DNA of 64,000 nucleotides from Desulfobacterales bacterium (GCA_018335195.1 JAGXKN010000002.1:117759-181758); one strand, 5' to 3'; counted from the first letter of the stretch, positions 54,514-63,893 are shown. Notes: generated from the letters alone by a model not told the origin. Translations and numbers: made by a program.

Positions 54514-56190
54514 ATGAACTTTGCACGATTGTTTGAATGGCTGGACCAGCATCGACGCGCAATATACCTGGTCATGGCCCCGGTGCTGATCATCCTCGTG
54601 GGCGGGGTGTACCTGTTTGTTTACCTCACCGGCGGGATCAAGTTTGTTTATTCTCATTCCATGTATTTTCCGATCCTGCTGGCAGGGGTTGTTTTCGGGA
54701 TCAAAGGGGGCGTGTTGATCGGGTTGCTCGGCGGCCTTGTGCTCGGTCCGTTTATGCCGATCAATGTGGCCACCGGCGAACTGCAGGAGACGGGCAACTG
54801 GCTGTATCGCACCGGTTTTTTCGCCCTGATCGGATTTCTCAGCGGTGCGGCCACCGATAGTGTCACCTCCTATCTGGCACATCTCAAGTGGCTTTCGCAG
54901 CACGATATCGCCACTGAACTGCCGAACCGAAACGCGCTTTTTGGCAGGTTGTCCGAACTTGCCGGGGAAAAAAGTCCTTCTGCCTCCCGGATCCTTGTTG
55001 CTGTCTCCTTTGAAAATATGCTGGAACTGAAATCCGCTTTTGGTTTTGCTGTTATCGAAGAAGCCATTTCTCAACTGGCAAGAAGAATTGAAGGAAACCG
55101 GATAAAAAGCTCCGTATATCGAACAGCCACGGAGCAGATTGCAGTATTGGCTCAAATGGATGGGCATGAAGCCGACGATCTTCTTGAAGAGTTGATTGAA
55201 GCTGTCCAGGAACCGATTCGTTATAAGGAAATTCCGATTCATATTGATACGCGGATGGGGACGGTTCAGTTCAGACGGGTGGAAAAGGCCCCGGCATTTT
55301 ATCTGCAAAGGGCGGAAGCCGCCCTGGCTGTGGCGCAGGAAAGGGCACAGGATAGCGTCGCATACAGTGCGGAAATCGTGACCAATGCAGAGGAAAATCT
55401 GGCCATCCTCGGGGAGTTAAAAGGTGCTCTCAGGCAGGGGCACCTGTTTTTAAACTATCAGCCGAAAATCTTTATGACAACCGGACAGGTCCGTGGTGCA
55501 GAAGCATTGCTCGGATGGGATCACCCGGAACGCGGCAGGATTTGCCCCGAGATTTTTATTCCGCGTGCAGAGCAGAGCACATTGATTCAGCTCGTAACCG
55601 AGTTTGTTTTGGAGCAGGCCATGGCGCAAATTGTTCAATGGCGGAGGCAATATGACATCAACGTGCCAGTGGCGGTAAATATTTCGCCCAGAAGCCTGTT
55701 GCACCCCGGATTCACGGATTTGGTGTCAGGCCTTCTCGATCGCTACGGGATCAGCGGTGATTGCCTGGAGTTTGAAGTCACGGAGAGTTTGCTGGTGATG
55801 GATATGAAGCGCACCATCAACGAGCTGTCACGATTGGCTGAACTGAAAATCGTCATTTCGATTGATGATTTCGGCACGGGCTATTCGTCTCTGCAATACC
55901 TGCACCAGCTGCCTGTTTCTTCTGTCAAGCTCGACCAGTCGTTTGTCCGGAGATTGTCCGCTGACAAGAGCGCGGCTCACGTATTGGAGGCTGCGGTGGT
56001 GCTGGCGCATAAGATGGGCATCCAGACCATAGCAGAAGGTGTTGAAAACCGTGAGGTATATGACTTTCTGGAGCGTCTCGGGTGTGATATGGTCCAGGGA
56101 TTCCTGGTTTCCCGCCCCCTGCCGGGAAAGGATTTCGCAGAATGGTACAGGCAGTGCAACGGCAGGTACAATTGCGCATATAAGTTATAA
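54514..56190 (+). CDS. Membrane-bound EAL-domain c-di-GMP phosphodiesterase with degenerate GGDEF
   Basis: 558 residues. Three or so N-terminal membrane helices (YLVMAPVLIILVGGVYLFVYL, YFPILLAGVVFGIKGGVLIGLLGG, FFALIGFLSG) are followed by a GGDEF-like domain that has lost the GG(D/E)EF motif. The EAL domain has AEALLGW, NISPRSL, EVTESL, the DDFGTG loop, KLDQSFV and EGVEN, the residues expected of an active enzyme cleaving c-di-GMP to pGpG. The degenerate GGDEF may bind GTP as a regulator; this is inference. Confidence 0.9.
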   Translation: MNFARLFEWLDQHRRAIYLVMAPVLIILVGGVYLFVYLTGGIKFVYSHSMYFPILLAGVVFGIKGGVLIGLLGGLVLGPFMPINVATGELQETGNWLYRTGFFALIGFLSGAATDSVTSYLAHLKWLSQHDIATELPNRNALFGRLSELAGEKSPSASRILVAVSFENMLELKSAFGFAVIEEAISQLARRIEGNRIKSSVYRTATEQIAVLAQMDGHEADDLLEELIEAVQEPIRYKEIPIHIDTRMGTVQFRRVEKAPAFYLQRAEAALAVAQERAQDSVAYSAEIVTNAEENLAILGELKGALRQGHLFLNYQPKIFMTTGQVRGAEALLGWDHPERGRICPEIFIPRAEQSTLIQLVTEFVLEQAMAQIVQWRRQYDINVPVAVNISPRSLLHPGFTDLVSGLLDRYGISGDCLEFEVTESLLVMDMKRTINELSRLAELKIVISIDDFGTGYSSLQYLHQLPVSSVKLDQSFVRRLSADKSAAHVLEAAVVLAHKMGIQTIAEGVENREVYDFLERLGCDMVQGFLVSRPLPGKDFAEWYRQCNGRYNCAYKL

Positions 56191-56217
56191 ATTTCAGGGC
56201 GGGTTGAATAAGTCATT

Positions 56218-56841
56218 ATGGAACCGTTTTTCAAGTATTACATCATCGGCTGGGCCGGCGCATGCTTTATCGCGCTGGGGGTTTTTCTGAAGCGGAAAAG
56301 ATCCTTTGCGCTGACGGATCCCAGATACTGGGCGTTTTTGTGTAAGCCGTGGAGATTGGTGACTTTTGCAGTCGCTGCGGCATACATGACCGGCATCGCA
56401 CCGTATTCCGGGGATTATACCTGGGACTATGCGAACGGATTTTTCATGTCTGCCTTGACGTTTTTGTTTGCCCCGTGGGTGACCGCGGCGAGTTACAAAA
56501 CGATCAAAGGGGAACTTTCCCGGCATCAGGCATATGTCGCATTGTGCTTGTGGATGTTTTGTGCAAGCTGGTCCTATGATGCCTACAACCTTTTGCGGGA
56601 CGGGACTTATCCGGCAACTTGGCTTTCGAATATCGGGGCGTCCGCTGTTTTGTTTATAGCGGGCGGATTGTTCTGGAACCTGGACTGGATCCGCGGAAGG
56701 GGCGTGACATTTGCGTTTCTGGAGCCGGACTGGCCGTATATCAACAGGGAGCCGGTGTTTTTCAGAATCCTGGGTTACGGGGTTCTCTTTATGGGACTGG
56801 TCGCAATACTGATGATGTACTTTTTCCCGGCGCAGATATGA
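56218..56841 (+). CDS. Conserved polytopic membrane protein, function unknown
   Basis: 207 residues with about six hydrophobic segments (IIGWAGACFIALGVFL, LVTFAVAAAYMTGIA, ALTFLFAPWVTAAS, AYVALCLWMFCASWSY, IGASAVLFIAGGLFW, ILGYGVLFMGLVAILMMYF). It is rich in Trp and Tyr near membrane edges. It lies 27 bp after the EAL gene and may share its operon. I do not recognise the family. Confidence 0.65.
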   Translation: MEPFFKYYIIGWAGACFIALGVFLKRKRSFALTDPRYWAFLCKPWRLVTFAVAAAYMTGIAPYSGDYTWDYANGFFMSALTFLFAPWVTAASYKTIKGELSRHQAYVALCLWMFCASWSYDAYNLLRDGTYPATWLSNIGASAVLFIAGGLFWNLDWIRGRGVTFAFLEPDWPYINREPVFFRILGYGVLFMGLVAILMMYFFPAQI

Positions 56842-56860
56842 CAGCCTCGTAAATCAACTC

Positions 56861-56985
56861 TGAGATGGCAGAGTAAAAAGTTCAAGGCGCGCAATTCCCG
56901 GGGAATGCAGAGTTCTTGATCGTACGTGAAATTCCGCAGGGATGCAGCGCAACGCAGATATTGGACTTTTTACGAAGGCATCAGA
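56861..56985. repeat. 125-bp intergenic inverted-repeat element (TTCGTAAAAA family)
   Basis: Left arm TGAGATGGCAGAGTAAAAAG (56861-56880) and right arm ACTTTTTACGAAGGCATCAGA (56965-56985) pair imperfectly. Between them lies a GC-rich middle (AAGGCGCGCAATTCCCGGGG...GCGCAACGCAGATATTGG). The right arm overlaps the stop codon of the convergent DUF523 gene. From memory, closely similar elements are common in Desulfobacterota genomes. Confidence 0.7.
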
Positions 56986-57931
56986 GATAGGTGCGCAGCT
57001 TGAGTTCAACTGGGTGGGGATTCAAATAAGTCTGCTGCTTGAGGTACGGCTGATCGTACTTGCGGATGTAGTGGTTGAGCAGGGTCACGGGGACCAGCAG
57101 GGGAACATAACCCGCCCTGAACTGATCAAAGGTCTCCAGTAATTCCTGCTTTTCGTCCGGGGAAAGCTGATCTTTAAAATATCCCATGATGTGCTGGAGC
57201 ACGTTGATGTGCTTTTTGATTGTGGCTTTCATGCGCAGGGCGCCGATCAGCTGCGTTTCATACGCCCGGCAGAATGCATCCCGATCCGTTTGCCCGGCCC
57301 CGGCCACGAGTTTTCCCATGCTGCGCGCATGCTGCGGGCTGTGCGCCATCAAAAGCAGTTTGTTTCGGGAATGATAGTCCACGATGTCTTTTGCGCCGGG
57401 GTTTTGCGAGAGTGTGTCGCGCCATCTTTTAAGGGTGAAAATCTGTTCGATAAAATTTTCCCGGAGTTGGGGATCATGCAGCCGTCCTTCTTCCTCCACC
57501 GGAATCAGGGGAAAATGGTTGACAAATTCCCGGGCAAACAGGCCAACGCCTTTTTTCTCGGGCATTCCCTTGTCATTGTATACTTTTACCCGCATCAATC
57601 CGCTGCTCGGGGAATCCTTTTTGAAAATATATCCGCACAGGTTATCTTTTTCCAGTTCTTTTACCCGTTTTCGGGCCCATTGGCGCATTTGCTCCGTGTG
57701 ATCGGTCCGGGATCTGCTTTTTACCAGCCGGGGTGCATCAACATTGCCCTCCAGCCGCATGGTCTCTCTTGGAACGCCAAAGCCCGCCTCGACCTCCGGA
57801 CACACCGGCACATATTCCACGTACCGGCCCAGGGTGTCGCGTAGAAAGTGGTCCAGCTTGTGCCCCCCGTTGTAGCGCACGTTTTCTCCAAGCAGGCAGG
57901 CGCTGATGCCGATTTTGATGCGATTTTCCAA
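56981..57931 (-). CDS. DUF523-DUF1722 (YbbK/YbgA) fusion protein
   Basis: 316 residues. The N-terminal DUF523 half shows ISACLLGENVRYNGGHK, VCPEVEAGFGVPRE and SPSSG, with conserved Cys residues that may bind a cluster or metal. The C-terminal DUF1722 half has KLLLMAHSPQHARSMG. The molecular function is not established; relatives are tied to tRNA thiolation or photolyase neighbourhoods. A TTG at 57931, six bases after AAAGGAG, places the first motif correctly; the ORF-track start is 13 residues longer. Confidence 0.85.
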   Translation of the reverse strand: MENRIKIGISACLLGENVRYNGGHKLDHFLRDTLGRYVEYVPVCPEVEAGFGVPRETMRLEGNVDAPRLVKSRSRTDHTEQMRQWARKRVKELEKDNLCGYIFKKDSPSSGLMRVKVYNDKGMPEKKGVGLFAREFVNHFPLIPVEEEGRLHDPQLRENFIEQIFTLKRWRDTLSQNPGAKDIVDYHSRNKLLLMAHSPQHARSMGKLVAGAGQTDRDAFCRAYETQLIGALRMKATIKKHINVLQHIMGYFKDQLSPDEKQELLETFDQFRAGYVPLLVPVTLLNHYIRKYDQPYLKQQTYLNPHPVELKLRTYL

Positions 57932-58031
57932 AGGGGTCTCCTTTCTTATTGATACCTTGGATAATTTCACCTAAATATAAACCAAGAAGATATCAAACGC
58001 AAAATCAATCCAACCTTTAAGAGGAATGCGT

Positions 58032-58451
58032 ATGCGCGAGGAAATCCGGTCACTGCTTCGCAACCGGCGCCATTGTGTTATGGCCACTGCTGCAGACAAC
58101 CAGCCGTATTGCTCCCTGATGCTTTATACGGTCAATGCCGATTGCACCCGTATCTTCATGTGTACCCGGCGCAACAGCCGGAAATATCGCAACCTGGAAG
58201 AAAATCCCTGCGTCAGCCTGCTGGTCGATTCCCGCGATCAGCCCCGTCCCCGGGCTCTTACCGTTGAAGGCGAGGTTGAGGCGTTTGCCGGGAATTTGGA
58301 AATACAACAGGTCCGGGATGCAATGTTTACGGCGCACCCCGAGCTGCAGACCTTGCTGGATTCTCCGGATGCGTCACTCATATGCATCCGGGTAAAGTCC
58401 GTGGTTTTTTTAAACGGCCTGACAGATGCGATCCGGGAGCAGGTCGAATGA
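58032..58451 (+). CDS. Pyridoxamine 5'-phosphate oxidase-like flavin/heme-binding fold protein
   Basis: 139 residues of the split-barrel PNPOx-like family (RRHCVMATAADNQPYCSLMLYTVNAD, NSRKYRNLEENPCVSLLVDSRD). Such proteins bind FMN, F420 or heme, or act as general redox or stress proteins. The ATG at 58032 is six bases after GAGGA, while the ORF-track ATG at 58026 lies inside that site. Single-gene unit. Confidence 0.82.
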   Translation: MREEIRSLLRNRRHCVMATAADNQPYCSLMLYTVNADCTRIFMCTRRNSRKYRNLEENPCVSLLVDSRDQPRPRALTVEGEVEAFAGNLEIQQVRDAMFTAHPELQTLLDSPDASLICIRVKSVVFLNGLTDAIREQVE

Positions 58452-58578
58452 GAGGGAGGCCTTGCAGAAAATGCATTTGCGTTTCTGCTGCTTTTTCGAC
58501 AGTCCCCGTATCCGGCCCTATATTGGTGGGAAAAGGGCTTTTTCCGGAAAACGCACCCCATTTTTTGAAAGGAAAACC

Positions 58579-59559
58579 ATGAAGACCACCTCTCCGCCCC
58601 GCATCCTGCTGACGGGCGCAACCGGTTTTATCGGCAAGCGGCTGCTTTATAAACTCGATGCCATGGGATATTCGGTTCGCTGCATGGTGCGGCATCCTGA
58701 AAAACTGAAGCTCCCCTTTCCCCTGGAAAACGAGCCGGAGGTGTTTGCCGGCGATCTCCTGGATCCCGCATCGCTGGCACAGGCACTGCAGGGAATGGAT
58801 TCGGCCTATTACCTGGTTCATTCCATGGGCGGCAGAAATTTCCGCGAGATGGAAGCTTTTGAAGCCCGCGACCGGACGGCCGCGCAGAATTTCATCAATG
58901 CCGCCGATCAATCCGGACTTTCCCGGCTGATCTATCTCGGCGGCTTGGGGGAGGCCGCGGACAACATGTCCCGTCATTTAAGCAGCCGACAGGAGGTGGG
59001 GCGGATTCTTGATTCCGGCAAAGCTGATGCCACCATCCTGAGGGCGGCCGTGATTATCGGTGCCGGCGGGGCCGGGTTTGAAATTATCCGGTACCTGGTG
59101 GAGCGCCTGCCGGTAATGCTCTGTCCGAAATGGATTTATACCAAATCGCAGCCCATAGCGGTTGAAAATGTGTTGGACTATCTTGCCGGCTGCCTTGAAG
59201 CCCCGGAGACAGCCGGCGCCACATTTGATATCGGTGGTCCGGAAGTGCTGAACTACGCGGACCTGATGAGAAAGTACGCCCGGGTGAGGGGCCTGAAGCG
59301 ATACATTGCCGGTGTACCCCTTTTCCAGACCCTTTTGTCAACCTACTGGGTGGCCCTGATCACGCCGGTGCCCTCCGGAATTGTTTTTCCGCTGGCCGAG
59401 GGATTGCGCACACCCGCCGTATGCCGGGAAAAACGGATCGCCGGCTTGATCCCTGCGGATCTTATCGGCATGGAACAGGCCATCTGCAATGCCCTTGCCG
59501 AGGAACAAGGCGGCCCGGGCCGGCTGATTTCCCGGCAGGCCTGTTTTTTGCCGGAATGA
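58579..59559 (+). CDS. NAD(P)-binding atypical SDR (NmrA-like)
   Basis: 326 residues. The N-terminal Rossmann motif is LLTGATGFIGKRLL, followed by DSAYYLVHSMGG and ARDRTAAQNFINAA. The classical Tyr-x-x-x-Lys is not evident, and the C-terminal half resembles NmrA or complex-I-assembly atypical SDRs, so a binding or regulatory role is possible. The ATG at 58579 follows GAAAGG; the ORF-track start reads back 51 residues into the preceding gene's tail. It lies 50 bp before the SRPBCC gene. Confidence 0.85.
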   Translation: MKTTSPPRILLTGATGFIGKRLLYKLDAMGYSVRCMVRHPEKLKLPFPLENEPEVFAGDLLDPASLAQALQGMDSAYYLVHSMGGRNFREMEAFEARDRTAAQNFINAADQSGLSRLIYLGGLGEAADNMSRHLSSRQEVGRILDSGKADATILRAAVIIGAGGAGFEIIRYLVERLPVMLCPKWIYTKSQPIAVENVLDYLAGCLEAPETAGATFDIGGPEVLNYADLMRKYARVRGLKRYIAGVPLFQTLLSTYWVALITPVPSGIVFPLAEGLRTPAVCREKRIAGLIPADLIGMEQAICNALAEEQGGPGRLISRQACFLPE

Positions 59560-59608
59560 CATTCTGTATGAAACGTTTACCGGATCCGGCTGAAAGCATC
59601 CTGCTGCC

Positions 59609-60058
59609 ATGATAATACGGGAATCGGTTACCATATCGGCGCCCATGGAAATTGTCTGGGACGTTTTTTCGCGGGTTGAAAACTGGTCCGACTGGAACCC
59701 GGTCTGCCGGGAATGCCGCCTTGATACCGGAGACCGCCTCTCGGCCGGCACCTGTCTGTCCTTTACGATCAAGCCCATGGGATTTCCCATCCGGATTTCA
59801 CCGGCGGTGAAGGTGTATGAAAAAGCGCGCCGGGTTAGCTGGGCGGGTTCAAAATGGGGGCTACACGCGGAACATGCATTTTATTTCAAGCCGGCCGGCA
59901 AAAAGGTCAGAGTTGAGAGCATTGAAATATTTTCCGGGCCGATGCTCCTTCCGGCAAAATTCATTGGCATTCCCGGGCGCCTTCACAAGCTGACCCGGCA
60001 GTTGCTTGCAGCCATGCAAACCGCGTCTGAATCCCGCTTTCATGAGCAAAGCGGTTGA
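59609..60058 (+). CDS. SRPBCC (START-like) ligand-binding protein
   Basis: 149 residues. The N-terminus VTISAPMEIVWDVFSRVENWSDWNPVCRE is the hallmark of the polyketide-cyclase/START-like fold with a hydrophobic ligand pocket. No catalytic residues are definable. It is probably cotranscribed with the atypical SDR. The ORF-track ATG at 59609 keeps the signature at residue 5 on. Confidence 0.8.
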   Translation: MIIRESVTISAPMEIVWDVFSRVENWSDWNPVCRECRLDTGDRLSAGTCLSFTIKPMGFPIRISPAVKVYEKARRVSWAGSKWGLHAEHAFYFKPAGKKVRVESIEIFSGPMLLPAKFIGIPGRLHKLTRQLLAAMQTASESRFHEQSG

Positions 60059-60187
60059 AAAACAAGCAGACAGGTTGTGAGTTTCTGGCAGTTATTTGAT
60101 TGAAAATTGACACACACGTGAATTTTATCATATATTTTTTTCTGATAAAGAGCTGGTTTTTTTGGGACAGGCTCGCATTAAAGGCGG

Positions 60188-60454
60188 TTGCTTCCTACCC
60201 CGGAAACCGATGCCGAAGATGCCTCCCGGCAGGCAGAGCGGCTGCGTCAGGTATCCGCGCAGCTGAGATTGGAGCCCGGAGACGAAGCCGGCAGGGTTAC
60301 CATCAGTGTCGGTGTAAGTGAATTCATGGGTATGGATGCCGGCATAGAGGATTTGATGAAGCGGGCGGATACCGCGCTTTATGACGCCAAGCGAAACGGC
60401 CGCAATTGTGTGATGGTTTCCTTTGAAAATCTGATCAGGGAAGGGCGGTGCTGA
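60188..60454 (+). pseudogene. C-terminal remnant of a GGDEF diguanylate cyclase
   Basis: About 88 residues matching only the last half of a GGDEF domain (LPTPETDAEDASRQAERLRQ, VTISVGVSEFMGMDAG, DLMKRADTALYDAKRNGRN). The GG(D/E)EF active site is missing, an in-frame TAA lies just upstream and no proper ribosome-binding site precedes it. It appears to be a 5'-truncated relic. Confidence 0.78.
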
Positions 60455-60492
60455 CAATTATCTCCGCAGATTGCCTGCCGCCTTTATACATA

Positions 60493-60846
60493 TTATGCAG
60501 GCACGTACACGCCGCGTTTTTTCCGCTTGATGCGGCCTTGCTTGTTTAAACGCTGCAGGATGTTTCGCACCTTTTTGTCGTCGTAGCCCGTCTGTGCCTT
60601 GATATCCTCTGCAGTGGCCCCGTCTGCCATGTCTTTGATGACATTGCGCACAACCTCCCCGGCGGATTGCCCCTTTTTTGTCCCGGTCTCCGGCCTTGCC
60701 GCGCCGGTGGTTTTTGACAAGCGCTTTTCCAGGTCTTCGATCTTGCGGGCCAGGCGGTTGATTTCCTTTTTCGTGGCGATATCGTATTTTTGGATAAAAA
60801 ACCTGATCATTGCGTCAAAACTGGGCTTGTGTTTTCTTTGTGTCAT
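60493..60846 (-). CDS. Small winged-helix-like protein of unknown function
   Basis: 117 residues. The N-terminal helix and coiled coil FFIQKYDIATKKEINRLARKIEDLEKRL precede a Lys-rich linker and a C-terminal domain AEDIKAQTGYDDKKVRNILQRLNKQGRIKRKKRGVYV, which reads like a winged helix-turn-helix. DNA or RNA binding is likely. No family is named with confidence. Confidence 0.72.
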   Translation of the reverse strand: MTQRKHKPSFDAMIRFFIQKYDIATKKEINRLARKIEDLEKRLSKTTGAARPETGTKKGQSAGEVVRNVIKDMADGATAEDIKAQTGYDDKKVRNILQRLNKQGRIKRKKRGVYVPA

Positions 60847-61049
60847 GGTTCACTCCCTTGTTTTTCCTGTAAAGTCTTTATTTTCAATAGGTTCCATAGA
60901 AACAAGTATAGGCAGATTTTGTAAGAACACAAGGGTATTTGAAAAAAACAGGGCGGGTATGCGGGTGGGGTCAGGCAAAAATGATTTCTGCAATGAAAAA
61001 CCGCGGAGCGGCGCCATTTGCCGCCCCGCGGTTTGACTCCCGGCTGCGG

Positions 61050-61740
61050 TTAAGAAGCGTCCCAGCCCCCCTGTTGCCGCAGCCTTTCAGTTGTTTGCTT
61101 TGCCTTTTCAATAAGCGCCATGGCATCCACCTTGCCCGTTTTGTTTATGGGAAACGGCTGATCAGCCGGCCAGAATTCAACATGCACCGGGCGCTTGTAT
61201 GAGGCGATCCCTTTGCAGTATTCCGATATTGCCTCTGCGCTGATTTCTTTGCCGGGTTTGGGTCTGACAAAGGCAAACACCCCGTCCACGTAAATATCGT
61301 GCGGAACACCCACCACTTGGGCCTCGGCGACATCCGGGCGCTGGGCCAGAAAATCAGCCACCTCGTCGGGAAAGACCAGATAGTCTTTTGGCTTGATTTT
61401 ATCCAGATCCCGGATGACTTCATGCGGCTGCTCTTTTACCTCCAGCGGGGAAATAATGGCCCCCGGCTTTCAGGCATCCGTATATCAGCATGTAAAATTC
61501 AGGCACAGCCAGAAACTGGGTGACCACGATGTCTTCTTTTTCAATCCCCATTTCTTTCAAGCGCATGGCATACAGGTCAGTGAGGCGGTCAAACTCGCCG
61601 TAACTGATAACCCTTCCGCTGTCAGCAAAGACAATGCAGTCATTTTCAGGGGTCAGGTCCGCCCACCGCATAATATAGTCCGGCAGAAGCGGGAGTTTCC
61701 ACTGGTTGTTAAAATTGTTCTTTCTGCGTTCGGTTTTCAT
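61050..61740 (-). pseudogene. AMP-forming ligase remnant with large internal deletion and frameshift
   Basis: The 5' part (61420-61740) encodes an N-terminal ANL segment (RWADLTPENDCIVFADSGRVISYGEFDRL). The 3' part (61050-61361, continued upstream to EVKEQPHEVIRDLDKIK) encodes a C-terminal subdomain with SYKRPVHVEFW and INKTGKVD. The ~300 residues with the adenylate-binding motifs are missing, and the two parts are in different frames joined near 61430. It cannot make a working ligase. Confidence 0.85.
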
Positions 61741-61965
61741 AGATCCTCCGTAAAATTTTGTTTATCAACTGTATCCGGGTAACCCGTCGGCCTGGCCTGC
61801 AGCTCCAGGTCGGATGCCGGCAGGCAAAAATAAATTTATGCGCATAATCCCAAAAAAAGTTGCGGGGCAAGAAAAAACCGCAAAGGGAAAGCTTTTCCTG
61901 CGGGAGTGTGCCGGGACGATCGGGCTGTGCCATGAATGTATGATAGGAACCCCAATGGATTGCAG

Positions 61966-62170
61966 GTCCGGCTGATCACCGATTTTGTCATGCCCGGGAT
62001 TTTGCCAATCAGCTAAAGGCCCTGTACCCGGATGTGAAGACCCTGTTCATGTCGGGTTATACAGCCAATATAATTGCTCGCCATAACGTGGCGGACGAAG
62101 AACCCTGCTTTATTGAAAAGCCCTTCAGCATCAGGGGGGATTGCCGCAAAGGTCCGGGAGGTGTTGTCAG
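61966..62170 (+). pseudogene. Receiver-domain remnant
   Basis: Fragments of a REC domain in two frames: VRLITDFVMPG before 62000, then LKALYPDVKTLFMSGYTANII and FIEKPFSI. The gap between them shows frame loss, and there is no upstream kinase or start codon. The wording is close to the receiver at the end of the broken hybrid kinase (SGYTADVVV...LQKPFSI). Confidence 0.7.
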
Positions 62171-62265
62171 GCGCATAACAGCCGTAACTGAACCGGATTT
62201 AACGCAATATTATATGCCGGATCTTGAGATTGTAATGTCTTCAAGTACGAGGCGGGACGTCGTGG

Positions 62266-63072
62266 CTATTTTGCCAGGTATTCTTCGACTATCCGCCGGG
62301 CAATAAGCGGCGCATTCCCACCTGCACGGTTATTGATGAGTATGCTGGTTTCCACATCTTCCTGAATCGCTTTTTCGATAAGCTCGACTGTATCTGTGAT
62401 CATACCGGTTTGGAGCATTTCATCAACAAGTTTGTCAAAAGGATGGGCCCTGGCATAAGCATCTTCGTATCGGGTGCCCCGCGGTGTCATAAGACGCGCA
62501 ATCCGCTTTTTCCCGGGATTGAAGATTCTATCGTCAGCTTTTGCCAGTTGTTTTTTCAATGACGGCAGCCATGTCCAATGAGACAGCACCTGGCCCACAC
62601 CATGCTTTTCCAGGACTGCAAACACCGGGGAGCTCAGATAGGCTTCGGTGCGAAATTCAATGTGAAGTCGGATTTCCTGCGGAATGGATTCAAAAAACCG
62701 GTCAAGATCTTCCGCTATTTCCGCGGCAGGCCTCCTGTCCTGCTTTCGTTGGTATTCCTGCTCGAATATCATTCCATCCAGGCTGGTGCCGAGGATATCA
62801 TTGGCGGGCTCAGAGAAACGCTTTGTGAAAATCTCCGGGTCAAGATAGGTTTCGTTTTTAATGTATTTGCTGCCGCGACGGACCTTTTGCGCTGATATGA
62901 TCTGGGGCACTTTCAAAACCACCTTGTCATTTTCTGTCATGTGCCGGGCATATGTCTTGAGTACATGGAAGTTTTTGGCCGGCTTGCCGTCTTCTTCAAG
63001 CAGTGGCGAATAAAAAGTGTAATCGATTTCCAGCACAGGAAAGTGCTCAAAATATTCCGCCACACTTTTCAC
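62266..63072 (-). CDS. DUF72 protein, start codon lost or non-canonical
   Basis: 268 residues from the only in-frame GTG, with DUF72 motifs VLEIDYTFYSPL, DKVVLKVPQIISAQK, FEQEYQRKQD and HIEFRTEAYL. Homologous coding clearly continues upstream to about 63240 (EFRFRHLHPNILIGTASDRYADWLGQIY, a normal DUF72 N-terminus), but this in-frame stretch to the TAA at 63346-63348 contains no ATG, GTG or TTG. An ATA or ATT codon stands where a start might have been (ATACAAGAATTCCG). An IS remnant begins about 15 bp beyond that stop. The function of DUF72 is unknown. Confidence 0.8.
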   Translation of the reverse strand: MKSVAEYFEHFPVLEIDYTFYSPLLEEDGKPAKNFHVLKTYARHMTENDKVVLKVPQIISAQKVRRGSKYIKNETYLDPEIFTKRFSEPANDILGTSLDGMIFEQEYQRKQDRRPAAEIAEDLDRFFESIPQEIRLHIEFRTEAYLSSPVFAVLEKHGVGQVLSHWTWLPSLKKQLAKADDRIFNPGKKRIARLMTPRGTRYEDAYARAHPFDKLVDEMLQTGMITDTVELIEKAIQEDVETSILINNRAGGNAPLIARRIVEEYLAK

Positions 63073-63405
63073 AGGCAGGACTTCCTCCTGGAGGGTCTTT
63101 TTGCCGACCTTGTTTGATCTGCGGTTGATCCGGCCCTCATGGCGTTTTTTGGTGTAAATCTGGCCAAGCCAATCGGCATATCGGTCACTGGCAGTGCCTA
63201 TGAGGATGTTGGGATGGAGGTGACGGAAACGGAATTCTTGTATCCGTGGCTGGTCTTCAATTGTTTGGTCAGGGGTTTTTCTCTTGGGCGCAGGAGATCC
63301 TTTATTGATTATATTGATGCTGTCTTGTCGTCCGGGACGAATCTTTTACTAAGGGTTTATATGGTGGACCCCAATGTCAAGACAGTCTTTTAGGCCAGAT
63401 TAGGT

Positions 63406-63492
63406 ATAACGGCTCAGCCCCGGGTTGCCCGAGCTGAGCGGAGCCCCCACATAGCTTAAGCGAGGCGAGGGCAACCCGGCCAAACTCGTTAT
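63406..63492. repeat. Long hairpin with perfect 11-bp stem inside the IS remnant
   Basis: CCGGGTTGCCC (63420-63430) pairs with GGGCAACCCGG (63469-63479), and outer ATAACG / CGTTAT (63406-63411 / 63487-63492) extend the symmetry. The layout is faintly attC-like, but no integron integrase is in the window. Confidence 0.5.
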
Positions 63493-63499
63493 TGCTTGG

Positions 63500-63706
63500 T
63501 TATGCCGCTTTCTTAATCGTCCCTTCGCCGCAGTAGGTCTCGGCGGTGGTTTTGCTGCCAAAGTTCTGATGAGGCCTCTCATTGTTGTAAAATTCAACGT
63601 TCGTCCGCAAGCCCGCTACCAGTTCCTGAACGGTTTCATAATCTTTCAGATAAATGTCTTCATTCTTCAGAGATCGCCATAGCCGTTCAACCATTATATT
63701 TTCCAT
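63500..63706 (-). pseudogene. Transposase OrfB C-terminal fragment (IS3 family)
   Basis: About 68 residues with the end of the integrase core: GKGRAMENIMVERLWRSLKNEDIYLKDY and FYNNERPHQNFG. The DD residues of the DDE triad are missing; the Glu region (MVERLW) is kept. It is a fragment within the IS remnant. Confidence 0.85.
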
Positions 63707-63729
63707 CGCCCGGCCCTTGCCATATTCTG

Positions 63730-63893
63730 GGAAAAGCCTCTGGTGCGGTTTCTAAAAGCTCTATTTTCCACCTGTTAATCTGGCCGGGATGGGCCCCAAA
63801 CCCTGGGGCCAGTTCGTTGACCGTACGTTGGCCTTTGATGGCTTAAGTAACCATTTTCGCATTGAATTCTTTGCTGAACTTCTTTCTTTTCAT
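63730..63893 (-). pseudogene. Transposase OrfA N-terminal fragment with in-frame stop
   Basis: From an ATG at 63893 the frame reads MKRKKFSKEFNAKMVT, then TAA, then AIKGQRTVNELAPGFGAHPGQINRWKIELL, the typical IS3-type OrfA helix-turn-helix. The stop and the out-of-frame join to OrfB show loss of function. Confidence 0.75.

Noticed and set aside
54367-55308. 313-aa minus-strand ORF
   Set aside because: Antisense to the start of the EAL gene, no motif.
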